The position numbers and the translations under genes are program-made. A stretch of DNA of 64,000 bases. It comes from Flavobacteriaceae bacterium. Its GTDB lineage: Bacteria; Bacteroidota; Bacteroidia; Flavobacteriales; Flavobacteriaceae. The stretch covers positions 310,436-374,435 of the forward strand of contig NZMG01000003.1 in assembly GCA_002694465.1 (NCBI GenBank), read 5' to 3'. Under the pieces are notes generated by a model. The model was not told the origin of the DNA and searched no databases. It saw only the letters and a program-made list of their open reading frames with translations. Positions 54,187 to 63,037 of this stretch are shown one piece after another (the first letter of the stretch is position 1; each line of letters opens with the position of its first letter).

Positions 54187-56057
54187 TGATTTTCAACCTT
54201 AACATACAAAGTACATTAGAAGCATTATTATCCCAAGAAGACACCGATGGCGATAAAAAAATTACCATCGAAGATCAAGGGCCTAAATCGTTTATGCTGA
54301 ACAGCACAAATGGCGAATCCTATGAGGTGAAAGGCACTTATTTTCTTTCGAACCTATTACAGGAATTAGTTTTGGCATTGGATACTAATAAAGAGATCGC
54401 TGAGATTTCCATTCATCATATTGAAGAAGTACCCACTCAAAGAATCTCCAGAATGATTCGGGACTATTACTGGAACGGACTTACCCGAACAATGGATGAG
54501 AAAGGAATTCAGGCATTATTAAGTGATACCAAAAATGAGTCGCTTGAAGCCGAATCTTTATTAAGGGTCTATGTGCCACAAAAAGATGTTTTGGCATTAG
54601 ACTATTATATGCGATTAAAACATTCTATGCCATTGGAAGTAGTTCAGTTACCGAAGAAAATAACGCCTCTATATGTACAGAAACTCAATAACAAACCAGG
54701 CATTTTATCCTTAAAACTTTCTGAAAAGGACGATGAAATTAAAGGAGAACCGTTTGTAGTTCCTGGAGGAAGATTTAACGAAATGTACGGTTGGGATAGC
54801 TATTTTGAAAGTATTGGCCTACTTATAGACGGTCGTGTGGATCTTGCTCTAGGAATGGCAAATAATTTTCAATACGAAATTGAATACTACGGAAAAATAT
54901 TAAATGCCAATAGGTCCTATTATTTAACCCGAACGCAACCTCCCTTCTACTCTTCTTTGATTGTTGAAATATTTGAGAAAACTAAAGACAAAACCTGGTT
55001 GCAAAGTCATTTACAGACAGCGATTAAAGAATACGAAACTGTATGGATGATGAAAGGAAAACGGCTCACGGAGAATGGATTAAATCGGTATCTCGCCGAA
55101 GGTATTGGCAAACCTCCCGAAGCCGAAGAGGGCCATTTTCATCACGAAATAGCCCAATATGCCAAAAAAGCAAATATGTCTGTTGAGGCATATGAAAAAG
55201 CCTATGCAAAAGGAAAAATTGAAAATTCAGAATTAGACACCTACTTTGTACACGACCGAAGTGTTCGCGAATCAGGACACGATACCTCCTACCGATTGGA
55301 AGGCATTTGTGCCGATTTAAACGTCGTAGAACTCAATGCCTTTTTATACAAATACGAAACCGATTTTGCCGACATCATTCAGAATGAATTTAACGACTCT
55401 TTTATTGTTGGAGAAAAGGAATACACTTCATCCTATTGGCTTAAAAAAGCTTCCGAAAGAAAAGAAAAAGTAAATTCCCTGCTTTGGAATGAAGCCAAGG
55501 GAATGTATTTCGATTATAATTTTAAAACAAAAAAGCAAACCAACTTTGTTTCAGCTACTGTTTTTACGCCGCTTTGGGCAAAAATGGCTTCAGTAGAACA
55601 AGCCAAAAAAGTAATTGCCAATGCCCTTCCGCTATTAAAAGAAAAAGGAGGCATTGCATCCTGTACCAAAGAGAGTCGAGGTGAAATTTCGAAAGAACGC
55701 CCCCAAAAACAATGGGATTACCCCAACGGATGGGCACCCCACCAAATGATGATTTGGAGAGGACTCCAGCAGTACGGATTTGAAAACGAACTACAGGAAT
55801 TGGTCTATCGATGGTTGTATATGATTACCAAAAATGCCGTGGACTACAACGGCACTATTCCCGAAAAATATGATGTGGTAAGTGCTACCCATAAAGTGTT
55901 TGCGGAGTACGGAAACGTAGGCACCGAATTTGAATATATCACCAAAGAGGGATTTGGCTGGATGAATGCATCTTACCAATTAGGATTGTCCTTATTGGAT
56001 TCAAAATATATTACACAATTAAACGAATTAACCACCCCCGAAACTATTTTTAAGTAA
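54186..56057 (+). CDS. Alpha,alpha-trehalase, GH37, with EF-hand-like N-terminal loop
   Basis: A 623-residue trehalase that splits trehalose into two glucoses. Both family signatures are present: PGGRFNEMYGWDSY (193-206) and QWDYPNGWAP (509-518). The catalytic acid is probably Asp366 in ESGHDTSYR, and the base is the Glu in GTEFEY near residue 588. No signal peptide is seen, so the enzyme is cytoplasmic and relies on the adjacent transporters. Residues 19-30 (DTDGDKKITIED) form a calcium-binding EF-hand-like loop, though Lys replaces the usual Gly at position 6 and Asp the usual Glu at position 12. It overlaps the MFS gene by one base, and the kinase gene follows after two. Confidence 0.95.
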   Translation: MIFNLNIQSTLEALLSQEDTDGDKKITIEDQGPKSFMLNSTNGESYEVKGTYFLSNLLQELVLALDTNKEIAEISIHHIEEVPTQRISRMIRDYYWNGLTRTMDEKGIQALLSDTKNESLEAESLLRVYVPQKDVLALDYYMRLKHSMPLEVVQLPKKITPLYVQKLNNKPGILSLKLSEKDDEIKGEPFVVPGGRFNEMYGWDSYFESIGLLIDGRVDLALGMANNFQYEIEYYGKILNANRSYYLTRTQPPFYSSLIVEIFEKTKDKTWLQSHLQTAIKEYETVWMMKGKRLTENGLNRYLAEGIGKPPEAEEGHFHHEIAQYAKKANMSVEAYEKAYAKGKIENSELDTYFVHDRSVRESGHDTSYRLEGICADLNVVELNAFLYKYETDFADIIQNEFNDSFIVGEKEYTSSYWLKKASERKEKVNSLLWNEAKGMYFDYNFKTKKQTNFVSATVFTPLWAKMASVEQAKKVIANALPLLKEKGGIASCTKESRGEISKERPQKQWDYPNGWAPHQMMIWRGLQQYGFENELQELVYRWLYMITKNAVDYNGTIPEKYDVVSATHKVFAEYGNVGTEFEYITKEGFGWMNASYQLGLSLLDSKYITQLNELTTPETIFK

Positions 56058-56059
56058 GA

Positions 56060-56995
56060 ATGAGTAAAGAAATTGACATTGTTTGTGTGGGAGAAACACT
56101 TATCGATTTTATTGGCGAACAGACCGAAGAACCTATAAAAAATACAAAGGATTATCATCGATATTTGGGAGGAAGTCCCACCAATGTAGCGATGAATATG
56201 GCTCGTTTAGGAGCGCATGTAGAAATGATCGCTACGGTTGGCAAGGACGGATTTGGAGATTATATTGTTACTCGTTTAAAGGAGGCAGAAGTTGGGGTTC
56301 ATTATATAACTGAAACTTCTGAAAAACCAACCACTGTAATTTTTGTAAACCGAACTGTGGGAACACCAGAATTTATTGCCTTTAGAGGTGCAGATACATT
56401 AATTAATGAAGAGCAATTACCGGATACTTTACTTCAGAATGCGAAGATTTTTCATACCACTTGTTTTGCATTAAGTAAAAAACCCGCCAGAAATACTATC
56501 TTAGAACAAGCAAAAAAAGCCAAAGAATTAGGTTGCCAATTAAGTATAGACATCAATTATTCTGAAAAGATTTGGCCCAACACAAAAGCGGCAAAAAAAG
56601 CCATTGAAGCGTATTGTAGTCTAGAACCTCTGGTAAAAGTAAGCCAGGATGATGTTGATCGCCTTTTCGGGAAAGAGATGTCTCACCTAGAGGTCTTTAA
56701 TCACTTACACGCGTTAGGTGCTAAAATGGTGTGTTTCACTCTAGGAAAAGAGGGCGCTAAACTTAGTGAAAAAGGAAAACCTGTAATATCGCTTTCGGCT
56801 TTAAAAGTGGAAAAAATTATGGATGCTACGGGAGCGGGAGATGCTTTTTGGAGTGGGTTCTTATTTGCTTATTTAAAAGAAAAATCGAATGAAAAATGCA
56901 TGGAAGCCGCCTTAAAAATGGCTGCCATAAAATTGCAAAACGTAGGAAGAATACCAGACTATGCTTCGGTAATTTCTGAAGTTTTAGACATATAA
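56060..56995 (+). CDS. PfkB-family sugar kinase (second copy in locus)
   Basis: A 311-residue ribokinase-fold kinase with VCVGETLIDFIGE at the start, YLGGSPTNVAMNMARLGA near 34, and DATGAGDAFWSGFLFAYL (catalytic Asp) near the end. It is clearly distinct from the kinase at 27820-28722 and closer to fructokinase/2-keto-gluconate kinase types. Its place after trehalase suggests phosphorylation of a released hexose, although glucose is not the usual PfkB substrate; fructose from sucrose split by a cytoplasmic glycosidase is equally possible. Confidence 0.9.
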   Translation: MSKEIDIVCVGETLIDFIGEQTEEPIKNTKDYHRYLGGSPTNVAMNMARLGAHVEMIATVGKDGFGDYIVTRLKEAEVGVHYITETSEKPTTVIFVNRTVGTPEFIAFRGADTLINEEQLPDTLLQNAKIFHTTCFALSKKPARNTILEQAKKAKELGCQLSIDINYSEKIWPNTKAAKKAIEAYCSLEPLVKVSQDDVDRLFGKEMSHLEVFNHLHALGAKMVCFTLGKEGAKLSEKGKPVISLSALKVEKIMDATGAGDAFWSGFLFAYLKEKSNEKCMEAALKMAAIKLQNVGRIPDYASVISEVLDI

Positions 56996-57014
56996 CACCT
57001 AAACACTAACGACT

Positions 57015-58667
57015 ATGACAGTTTTAACCTTTATCGCATTTACGCTTCTAGTGGCCATCATTTCCTATTACGCTACCCGAAAAACAGATGAAAGTAGCGC
57101 AGATGGCTACTTTTTGGGAGGAAGAAGTTTAACCGCTGGCGTCATTGCAGGTTCCCTTCTGCTCACTAACCTTTCTACAGAACAAATTGTAGGATTAAAC
57201 GGTTCTGCTTATGAAAGTGGATTGTCCGTTATGGCTTGGGAAACCCTCGCGGCTATTGCGATGGTTGTTACTGCCCTATTTTTACTACCACGTTACTTAA
57301 AAGGAGGACTTACTACGGTTCCTCAGTTTTTAGCAAAACGGTTCGATGTAACTACCAAAACGATTACTTCAGGATTATTTTTAACGGGGTATGCTGTAGT
57401 GCTTTTACCCGTTATTTTATATTCAGGTTCGGTAGCGTTAAGTGGCATGTTTAATGTCCCTGAAGCACTTGGAATTACAGAAACACAGTCCATTTGGCTT
57501 TGCGTTTTCAGTATAGGTATTATAGGTTCTATTTACGCCATTTTTGGGGGATTAAAAGCCGTTGCTGTTTCAGACACTATTAACGCGATTGGATTGTTAA
57601 TAGGAGGATTATTGATTCCCGTATTTGGACTTTTGGCCATTGGTGATGGAAGTATAACCGAAGGAATCGCCACCTTAACCACTTCACACCCAGAAAAGTT
57701 TAAATCGATGGGAGGCCCAACAGATCCTGTTCCATTTCACACAATATTCACTGGAATGATGTTAGTTCAGTTATTTTATTGGGGGACCAATCAGCAGATT
57801 ATTCAAAGAGCATTAGCTGCAAAAAATTTGAAGGAAGGACAAAAAGGCCTACTACTAGCATCCTTTATAAAAATCCTTGGACCTATTATTGTGGTATTAC
57901 CAGGGTTAATTGCCTATCATATGTTTAGCGGAAATCTAAGCACTGTGGATCAAGCCTATCCAGCTTTGGTTGCCGAAGTACTTCCTCCTGTATTACTCGG
58001 ATTCTTTGCCGCCGTCATCTTTGGGGCGATTTTAAGTTCTTTTAATAGTGTTTTAAACAGTTCTGTTACCTTATTCGGAATCGATATTTACAAACAACAT
58101 ATCAATGCCGAAGCAGACGAAAAGTTAGTAGTAAAGAGAGGAAAAACCTTTGGAATTATCCTTGCCATTGCCGCCATGTTTATTGCACCTTTAATAGCAA
58201 ATGCAGGAAGTTTATTCGATTATTTACAAGAAATTAATGGAATTTATAGCATCCCCATTTTAACGATTATTGTAGTAGGATTTTTAACAAAACGTGTCCC
58301 CGCCATAGCAGCAAAAATTGGGTTACTTTCCGGTTCAATTTTGTACATTATAAGTCAGTTTATTTTACAACCTCATTTTGTTTCAAAAGCAGTGGCTGAA
58401 GCCAATGCTAATGGAATTACCGATGCAGCCACCCTTAAAGCAATCGAATCTCAAGCTTATTTTGGGTTGCACTATCTCGATGTTATGGCCATTTTATTTT
58501 TATTGAATGTAGCTATCATGTTGTTGATTGGTAGGTTTATGCCTCGAAAAGAAGCCTATGTTCAAGAATATACAGAACAAGTAGAAATTACACCATGGAG
58601 CAAAGCAAAACCAGTAGGAGCTCTCGTAGTTATTATTGTGGTTTCTATTTATATCTATTTTAGATAA
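57015..58667 (+). CDS. Sodium:solute symporter (SSS family), SGLT-like
   Basis: A 550-residue protein with about 14 membrane helices. LLTNLSTEQIVGLNGSAYE near residue 38 matches the sodium- and sugar-binding region of SGLT-type symporters, and SSFNSVLNSSVTLFGIDIY near 340 is the conserved core segment. The likely substrate is glucose, galactose or another hexose. It closes the operator-controlled operon, 19 bases after the kinase gene. No clear terminator follows; the 85 bases before the next gene hold only AT-rich sequence. Confidence 0.92.
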   Translation: MTVLTFIAFTLLVAIISYYATRKTDESSADGYFLGGRSLTAGVIAGSLLLTNLSTEQIVGLNGSAYESGLSVMAWETLAAIAMVVTALFLLPRYLKGGLTTVPQFLAKRFDVTTKTITSGLFLTGYAVVLLPVILYSGSVALSGMFNVPEALGITETQSIWLCVFSIGIIGSIYAIFGGLKAVAVSDTINAIGLLIGGLLIPVFGLLAIGDGSITEGIATLTTSHPEKFKSMGGPTDPVPFHTIFTGMMLVQLFYWGTNQQIIQRALAAKNLKEGQKGLLLASFIKILGPIIVVLPGLIAYHMFSGNLSTVDQAYPALVAEVLPPVLLGFFAAVIFGAILSSFNSVLNSSVTLFGIDIYKQHINAEADEKLVVKRGKTFGIILAIAAMFIAPLIANAGSLFDYLQEINGIYSIPILTIIVVGFLTKRVPAIAAKIGLLSGSILYIISQFILQPHFVSKAVAEANANGITDAATLKAIESQAYFGLHYLDVMAILFLLNVAIMLLIGRFMPRKEAYVQEYTEQVEITPWSKAKPVGALVVIIVVSIYIYFR

Positions 58668-58752
58668 AACTTATTTTAGTTGAATGTTGAATTCTGAATT
58701 TCATTTTTTGGGATGCTGATTATTTAGTAATTTTCGGGTTGAAATTAAAACC

Positions 58753-59502
58753 ATGAAATATCTAACCATCCTTTTGTTGTTTGTTTCCCAACTTTCATTT
58801 GCCCAAATTTTAAATGTAGAATCTCTTCGAAAAGTTACCGATACCTCGGGCTGGTCTGGAGCGGTGAACCTTCATTTAGAATTAAAACGAAACACCAACG
58901 ATTTTATAAACTTAGGAAGTAATATTCACGTTCAGTACAAAATGAACAAGCATTTAGTATTGTTTAAAAACGATGTCTCTTTTGAAAAAATTGAAGGAGA
59001 AAGTTTCGATAATAGTCTGGTTTCCCATGTAAGATACAATTATCGTTTTCATGACAAGATTGCTTGGGAAGTCTTTACCCAAGGGCAATACAACAAAATA
59101 AATTTAATAAACTTTAGAGGGTTATTGGGTACAGGCCCTCGTTTTAAAATTTCCAATTCTGAAAACTATAAGTTTTATTTAGGTACTCTGGCCATGTTTG
59201 AATATGAAGAGGTAGATGACGGCGTCACCCCTTTGCAACGCGATATTAGGGGTAGTAGTTATTTATCGTTTAGTTTATATCCTTCTGATAAAATTTCGTT
59301 TGTGAGTACTACATATTATCAACCAAATTTTAGTGCTTTTAGCGATTATAGAATTTCGAGTCAGAGTTCTTTTTTAGTGACCGTTTTCAAAAATTTTGCG
59401 CTTCAAATTAATTATGTCTTCACCTATGATGCTTTTCCTGCGGTGGGCATTCCAAAATCTCAATATAATTTCAACACAGGCTTTACGTATAGTTTTGATT
59501 AA
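58753..59502 (+). CDS. DUF481-like outer-membrane beta-barrel protein
   Basis: A 249-residue exported protein (signal MKYLTILLLFVSQLSFAQ) made of alternating beta strands and ending in an aromatic-rich strand (NFNTGFTYSFD). The segments VRYNYRFHDKIAWEVFTQGQ and GLLGTGPRFKI fit the DUF481 family of putative salt-induced outer-membrane proteins. Function is unknown. It lies between the saccharide locus and the arsenosugar operon, with gaps of 85 and 105 bases, and may be independent of both. Confidence 0.78.
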   Translation: MKYLTILLLFVSQLSFAQILNVESLRKVTDTSGWSGAVNLHLELKRNTNDFINLGSNIHVQYKMNKHLVLFKNDVSFEKIEGESFDNSLVSHVRYNYRFHDKIAWEVFTQGQYNKINLINFRGLLGTGPRFKISNSENYKFYLGTLAMFEYEEVDDGVTPLQRDIRGSSYLSFSLYPSDKISFVSTTYYQPNFSAFSDYRISSQSSFLVTVFKNFALQINYVFTYDAFPAVGIPKSQYNFNTGFTYSFD

Positions 59503-59607
59503 TTTATTAAAACAACGTAAGCTTTTTATGTATTCATAGACTACTTCGTTATATTTACCGTGTAGTGAAACCAACACCGTAAGTGTTACGTAAATTAGAA
59601 TAAAACC

Positions 59608-59937
59608 ATGTCTTATTACGATCCAAAAGATTTAAGAAAATTCGGCAATATAACCGACTGGAGTGAGGAATTGGGAACCAAGTTTTTCGATTACTACGGA
59701 AAAGTATTTGAAGAAGGTGCGCTTTCGGCTCGAGAAAAATCACTAATTGCCCTAGCAGTTGCACATACCGAAATGTGCCCCTATTGTATTGATGCCTACA
59801 CAAAAGACGGGTTACAAAGAGGCATTACCAAAGAAGAAATGATGGAGGCCGTTCACGTAGGAGCCGCCATAAAAAGTGGTGCAAGCCTAGTTCATGGGGT
59901 TATGATGATGAACAAAGTGAATAAGCTAGACGGATAA
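59608..59937 (+). CDS. AhpD-like (CMD family) protein of the arsenosugar operon
   Basis: A 109-residue carboxymuconolactone-decarboxylase-fold protein. The AhpD-type redox motif CPYC (Cys57, Cys60) and His83 in AVHVGAAIKSGA are present, fitting the peroxidase-like proteins that accompany arsenosugar genes in many bacteria. It probably handles thiol redox or protects against reactive arsenic species; activity is inferred. It is first in the operon, nine bases before arsS. A TATATTTA box at about 59549 and a small aacac/gtgtt repeat (59573-59587) lie upstream and may be promoter and operator. Confidence 0.88.
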   Translation: MSYYDPKDLRKFGNITDWSEELGTKFFDYYGKVFEEGALSAREKSLIALAVAHTEMCPYCIDAYTKDGLQRGITKEEMMEAVHVGAAIKSGASLVHGVMMMNKVNKLDG

Positions 59938-59946
59938 AAAATATTT

Positions 59947-61011
59947 ATGACGAAATTAAAAACACAGTCTCTGCACAAAAGAGAAAGTGAGCTTGCCAAA
60001 GCAAACAAACAAGTTGAATATCTTTCTAACGGCATCTTTGCTGATGGAGAACTTCCCACTTTTGCTAAAAAAATTAAAGAGACAAGTCAGTTTCCCTTAA
60101 AACCGAAGAAGTTAGAAATCCTACAAATTAACGTAGGGTATATGTGCAATCAAGTGTGTGAGCATTGCCACGTTGATGCCGGTCCCGATAGAAAGGAAAT
60201 TATGACGCGTGAAACTATGATGCAATGCCTTGAGGTGATAAAAAATACCGGGGCGCATACTTTAGATTTAACCGGGGGTGCACCCGAGATGAATCCCGAC
60301 TTTCGATGGTTTGTAGAAGAAGCCAGTAAAGCCGGAATTAAAGATTTTATCGTCCGTAGTAATTTAACCATTATTGTTGCCAATAAAAAGTATCACGACT
60401 TACCAGAATTTTTTAAAAAACACAATGTTCATGTGGTGAGTAGTATGCCCCATTGGACCAAAGGAAAAACTGATAAACAAAGAGGGGATGGTGTTTTTGA
60501 CGCTTCCATTAAAGCATTAAAAATGTTGAATGAAGTAGGCTACGGAAAACCTGGAAGCGATTTAAAACTAGATCTTGTTTATAACCCAAGTGGTGCTTTT
60601 TTACCCAGCGATCAAGAAGGTCTTGAAAAAGATTTCAAAAAAGTACTTTCTGAAGAATTTGATATTCAGTTTCATAATTTGTTTGCGATAACCAATTTAC
60701 CTATTTCACGTTTTTTGGATTACCTAATTGCATCAGATAATTACGAAGATTATATGTATTCTTTGGTAGAAGCGTTTAACCCTTCCGCAGTGTCTAATGT
60801 CATGTGTACCAATACCCTTTCGGTAAGTTGGGATGGTTGGTTATACGATTGTGACTTCAATCAGATGTTAGAATTAAAAGTGGCAAGCAAAGTGAAGCAC
60901 ATTTCAGAATATAACGAAGCCATTTTAAACGATAGAAATATTATTATTTCTCAGCATTGCTATGGTTGTACAGCAGGTGCTGGAAGTAGTTGTCAAGGAG
61001 CCGTTGCCTAA
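59947..61011 (+). CDS. arsS: Arsenosugar biosynthesis radical SAM protein ArsS
   Basis: A 354-residue radical SAM enzyme. The cluster motif CNQVCEHCHVDAGPDRKE has Cys67, Cys71 and Cys74 for the 4Fe-4S cluster. TLDLTGGAPEMNP is the SAM-contacting region. The C-terminal domain has further Cys residues (NVMCTNTLSVSWDGWLYDC and HCYGCTAGAGSSC), likely holding another cluster or arsenic thiols. ArsS is proposed to add the 5'-deoxyadenosyl group of SAM to dimethylated arsenic, the key arsenosugar step. Its stop overlaps the rhodanese start (TAATG). Identification is strong from both motif and operon. Confidence 0.93.
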   Translation: MTKLKTQSLHKRESELAKANKQVEYLSNGIFADGELPTFAKKIKETSQFPLKPKKLEILQINVGYMCNQVCEHCHVDAGPDRKEIMTRETMMQCLEVIKNTGAHTLDLTGGAPEMNPDFRWFVEEASKAGIKDFIVRSNLTIIVANKKYHDLPEFFKKHNVHVVSSMPHWTKGKTDKQRGDGVFDASIKALKMLNEVGYGKPGSDLKLDLVYNPSGAFLPSDQEGLEKDFKKVLSEEFDIQFHNLFAITNLPISRFLDYLIASDNYEDYMYSLVEAFNPSAVSNVMCTNTLSVSWDGWLYDCDFNQMLELKVASKVKHISEYNEAILNDRNIIISQHCYGCTAGAGSSCQGAVA

Positions 61012-61508
61012 TGAAGGTTTTATTAGTATTCATATCACTTTTTTCAGGTGTGTTACTACACGCACAACATTCTATTGATGCCTTATTAAAAGCATATAAC
61101 GAAGATGGTATTCCGTATATCTCCGTGACCGAAGCTAGAATGTTTCAGCTTCATAATAAAGCCATCATTCTCGATGCACGAGAACGTGAAGAATTTGAAG
61201 TGAGTGCTATTCCTTCTGCAAAATACATAGGTTATAAAGGCTTTTCACCCGAAGAAATTGCCCAAACCTTTCTTGATAAAGACAAACTCATCATTGTGTA
61301 CTGCTCTGTTGGTATTCGCTCTTTTACCATTGCCAAAAAGTTAAAAGAATTAGGTTTTACCAATGTAAAAAACCTATATGGGGGCATTTTTGAATGGAAG
61401 AATAAAGGTTTTCCTGTAATAAATCAAACTGGAAAAGAAACAGAAAAAGTGCATATTTATTCAAAAATGTGGGGGAAATATCTTGAAAAAGGAATTAAAG
61501 TGATCTAA
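61011..61508 (+). CDS. Exported single-domain rhodanese-like protein
   Basis: A 165-residue protein with signal peptide (MKVLLVFISLFSGVLLHAQ) and one rhodanese domain. DAREREEFEVSAIPSA is the family core and CSVGIRS is the active-site loop with the persulfide Cys. The open frame begins at 60990, but the ATG at 61011 gives the signal peptide. An exported sulfurtransferase inside this operon is unexpected because the arsenosugar steps are cytoplasmic; it could make or remove thio-arsenicals in the periplasm, which is only a hypothesis. Confidence 0.9.
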   Translation: MKVLLVFISLFSGVLLHAQHSIDALLKAYNEDGIPYISVTEARMFQLHNKAIILDAREREEFEVSAIPSAKYIGYKGFSPEEIAQTFLDKDKLIIVYCSVGIRSFTIAKKLKELGFTNVKNLYGGIFEWKNKGFPVINQTGKETEKVHIYSKMWGKYLEKGIKVI

Positions 61509-61509
61509 G

Positions 61510-62187
61510 ATGGGATTAGTGACCACCAATAAAAATACAGACAATGCCGAAGATGTTTTTCATTTTCCTACTTCGAAAAATTTGCTATTAATTTTTACCC
61601 GAAATCCTGAATTAGGGAAATGCAAAACGCGATTAGCGGCTACCATTGGTGATGAAAATGCACTGGCACTTTACCAATTTTTATTGAAGCATACAGCGGA
61701 AATTACGCGCCATGTGACCGCCGATAAATATGTCTATTATTCTGAAGAAATATGGGAAAATGACCATTGGGATAATGCCATCTACCATAAGCGAACTCAA
61801 AAAGGGAATGATCTTGGGGAACGCATGGCAACTGCTTTTGTACAAGGATTTAAGGACGGCTACGAGAAAATTATTATTATTGGAAGTGATATGTTCAATA
61901 TCACTCAAGAGGAGATAGACAAAGCATTTTTAGTGCTAAATTCTAACGATTTTGTCATAGGACCTGCTGAAGATGGCGGATATTATTTATTGGGAATGAA
62001 AAAAATGCACCCCCAGCTTTTTCAACATAAAGCATGGGGAACAGCTTCGGTTTTAGAAAACACCTTACAAGATTTGGGAAAAGAAAGTTTTGGTCTACTT
62101 TCCCAAAAAAATGACATTGATATTTATGAGGATATTAAAAACATTGAGGCTTTTCAGCCCTTTTTAAAACAAAACACACATGGTTAG
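61510..62187 (+). CDS. Arsenosugar biosynthesis glycosyltransferase (GT-A, TIGR04282-type)
   Basis: A 225-residue cytoplasmic protein with a nucleotidyltransferase-like GT-A fold. The N-terminal LLIFTRNPELGKCKTRLA, the metal site region IIIGSDMFNITQEEIDKA and the later FVIGPAEDGGYYLLGMKK match this family. It is thought to act late, joining the arsenic-bearing ribose to its aglycone or a related transfer. The gene is one base after the rhodanese and its end overlaps the phosphorylase gene by 8 bases. Confidence 0.88.
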   Translation: MGLVTTNKNTDNAEDVFHFPTSKNLLLIFTRNPELGKCKTRLAATIGDENALALYQFLLKHTAEITRHVTADKYVYYSEEIWENDHWDNAIYHKRTQKGNDLGERMATAFVQGFKDGYEKIIIIGSDMFNITQEEIDKAFLVLNSNDFVIGPAEDGGYYLLGMKKMHPQLFQHKAWGTASVLENTLQDLGKESFGLLSQKNDIDIYEDIKNIEAFQPFLKQNTHG

Positions 62188-62992
62188 AAACATACATGAA
62201 GCCACTGAATTCCTTCAAAAAAGAGGCTTTGAAAAACCTGAAGTAGGAATCATTTTAGGCACAGGATTAGGACAACTCATTGATAAAATTTCCATTGATG
62301 CGGAAGTTAGTTATAATCACATTCCCAACTTCCCAACAGCTACCGTTGAGTTTCATAAAGGAAAATTAATTTATGGCTCCTTAGGCGGAAAGAAAGTAGT
62401 TGTGATGCAAGGACGCTTTCATTTATATGAAGGGTACACGCCTAGAGATGTAACCTTTCCGGTACGAGTGATGCACGAGCTTGGAGTTAAGCATTTATTG
62501 GTAAGTAATGCGGCTGGTGCGATCAACCTCAACTTTAAAAAAGGTGAGATTATGTTAATTGATGACCACATCAACTTACAAGGCTCCTCCCCACTCGCTT
62601 TTTTAGGTGTGGAACATCTTGGCGAACGTTTTGTGGATTTAAGTGCACCCTATGATACAGGTCTAAACAAAAAGATTGAAAAAATTGCTTCAGAAAATAA
62701 CATTACACTTCATAAAGGTGTGTATGCAAGTGTTTTAGGCCCACAATTGGAAACACGAGCCGAGTATCGGTATTTAAAGATTATTGGAGCTGATGCGGTT
62801 GGAATGAGCACCGTTCCCGAAGTTATTGTTGCCAATCATTTAAAATTACCCGTAGCGGCTGTGTCTGTTTTAACCGATGAATGTGATCCAGACCATTTAA
62901 AACCAGTTAATATAGCCGATATCATCGAGCAGGCTGGAATTGCAGAACCCAATATGATTACCTTATTTACAGAATTGATAAAACAGTTGTAA
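62180..62992 (+). CDS. Purine-nucleoside phosphorylase (trimeric type)
   Basis: A 270-residue phosphorylase that swaps the purine base for phosphate. Motifs are VGIILGTGLGQL at the start, VVMQGRFHLYEGY near 73, LLVSNAAGAINLNFKKGE (97-114), GPQLETRAEYRYLK and VGMSTVPEVIVANH. It belongs to the low-molecular-mass (PNP/MTAP) group, not the DeoD group. Overlap with the glycosyltransferase gene and position before arsM tie it to arsenosugar synthesis, where it could remove adenine from the arsenic-bearing deoxyadenosine made by ArsS. This is inference from gene order. The phosphorylase identity itself is firm. Confidence 0.93.
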   Translation: MVRNIHEATEFLQKRGFEKPEVGIILGTGLGQLIDKISIDAEVSYNHIPNFPTATVEFHKGKLIYGSLGGKKVVVMQGRFHLYEGYTPRDVTFPVRVMHELGVKHLLVSNAAGAINLNFKKGEIMLIDDHINLQGSSPLAFLGVEHLGERFVDLSAPYDTGLNKKIEKIASENNITLHKGVYASVLGPQLETRAEYRYLKIIGADAVGMSTVPEVIVANHLKLPVAAVSVLTDECDPDHLKPVNIADIIEQAGIAEPNMITLFTELIKQL

Positions 62993-63037
62993 GTAATATT
63001 CAAAAAAGAAGACTTTACTAAAACTTAATTTATTTTT

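Noticed and set aside
51605..57014. Identical 10-mer actaacgact before the SLC45 gene (51605) and the sodium symporter gene (57005)
   Set aside because: Short AT-rich match close to two start codons; could be chance or shared initiation context, with no symmetry to suggest a binding site.
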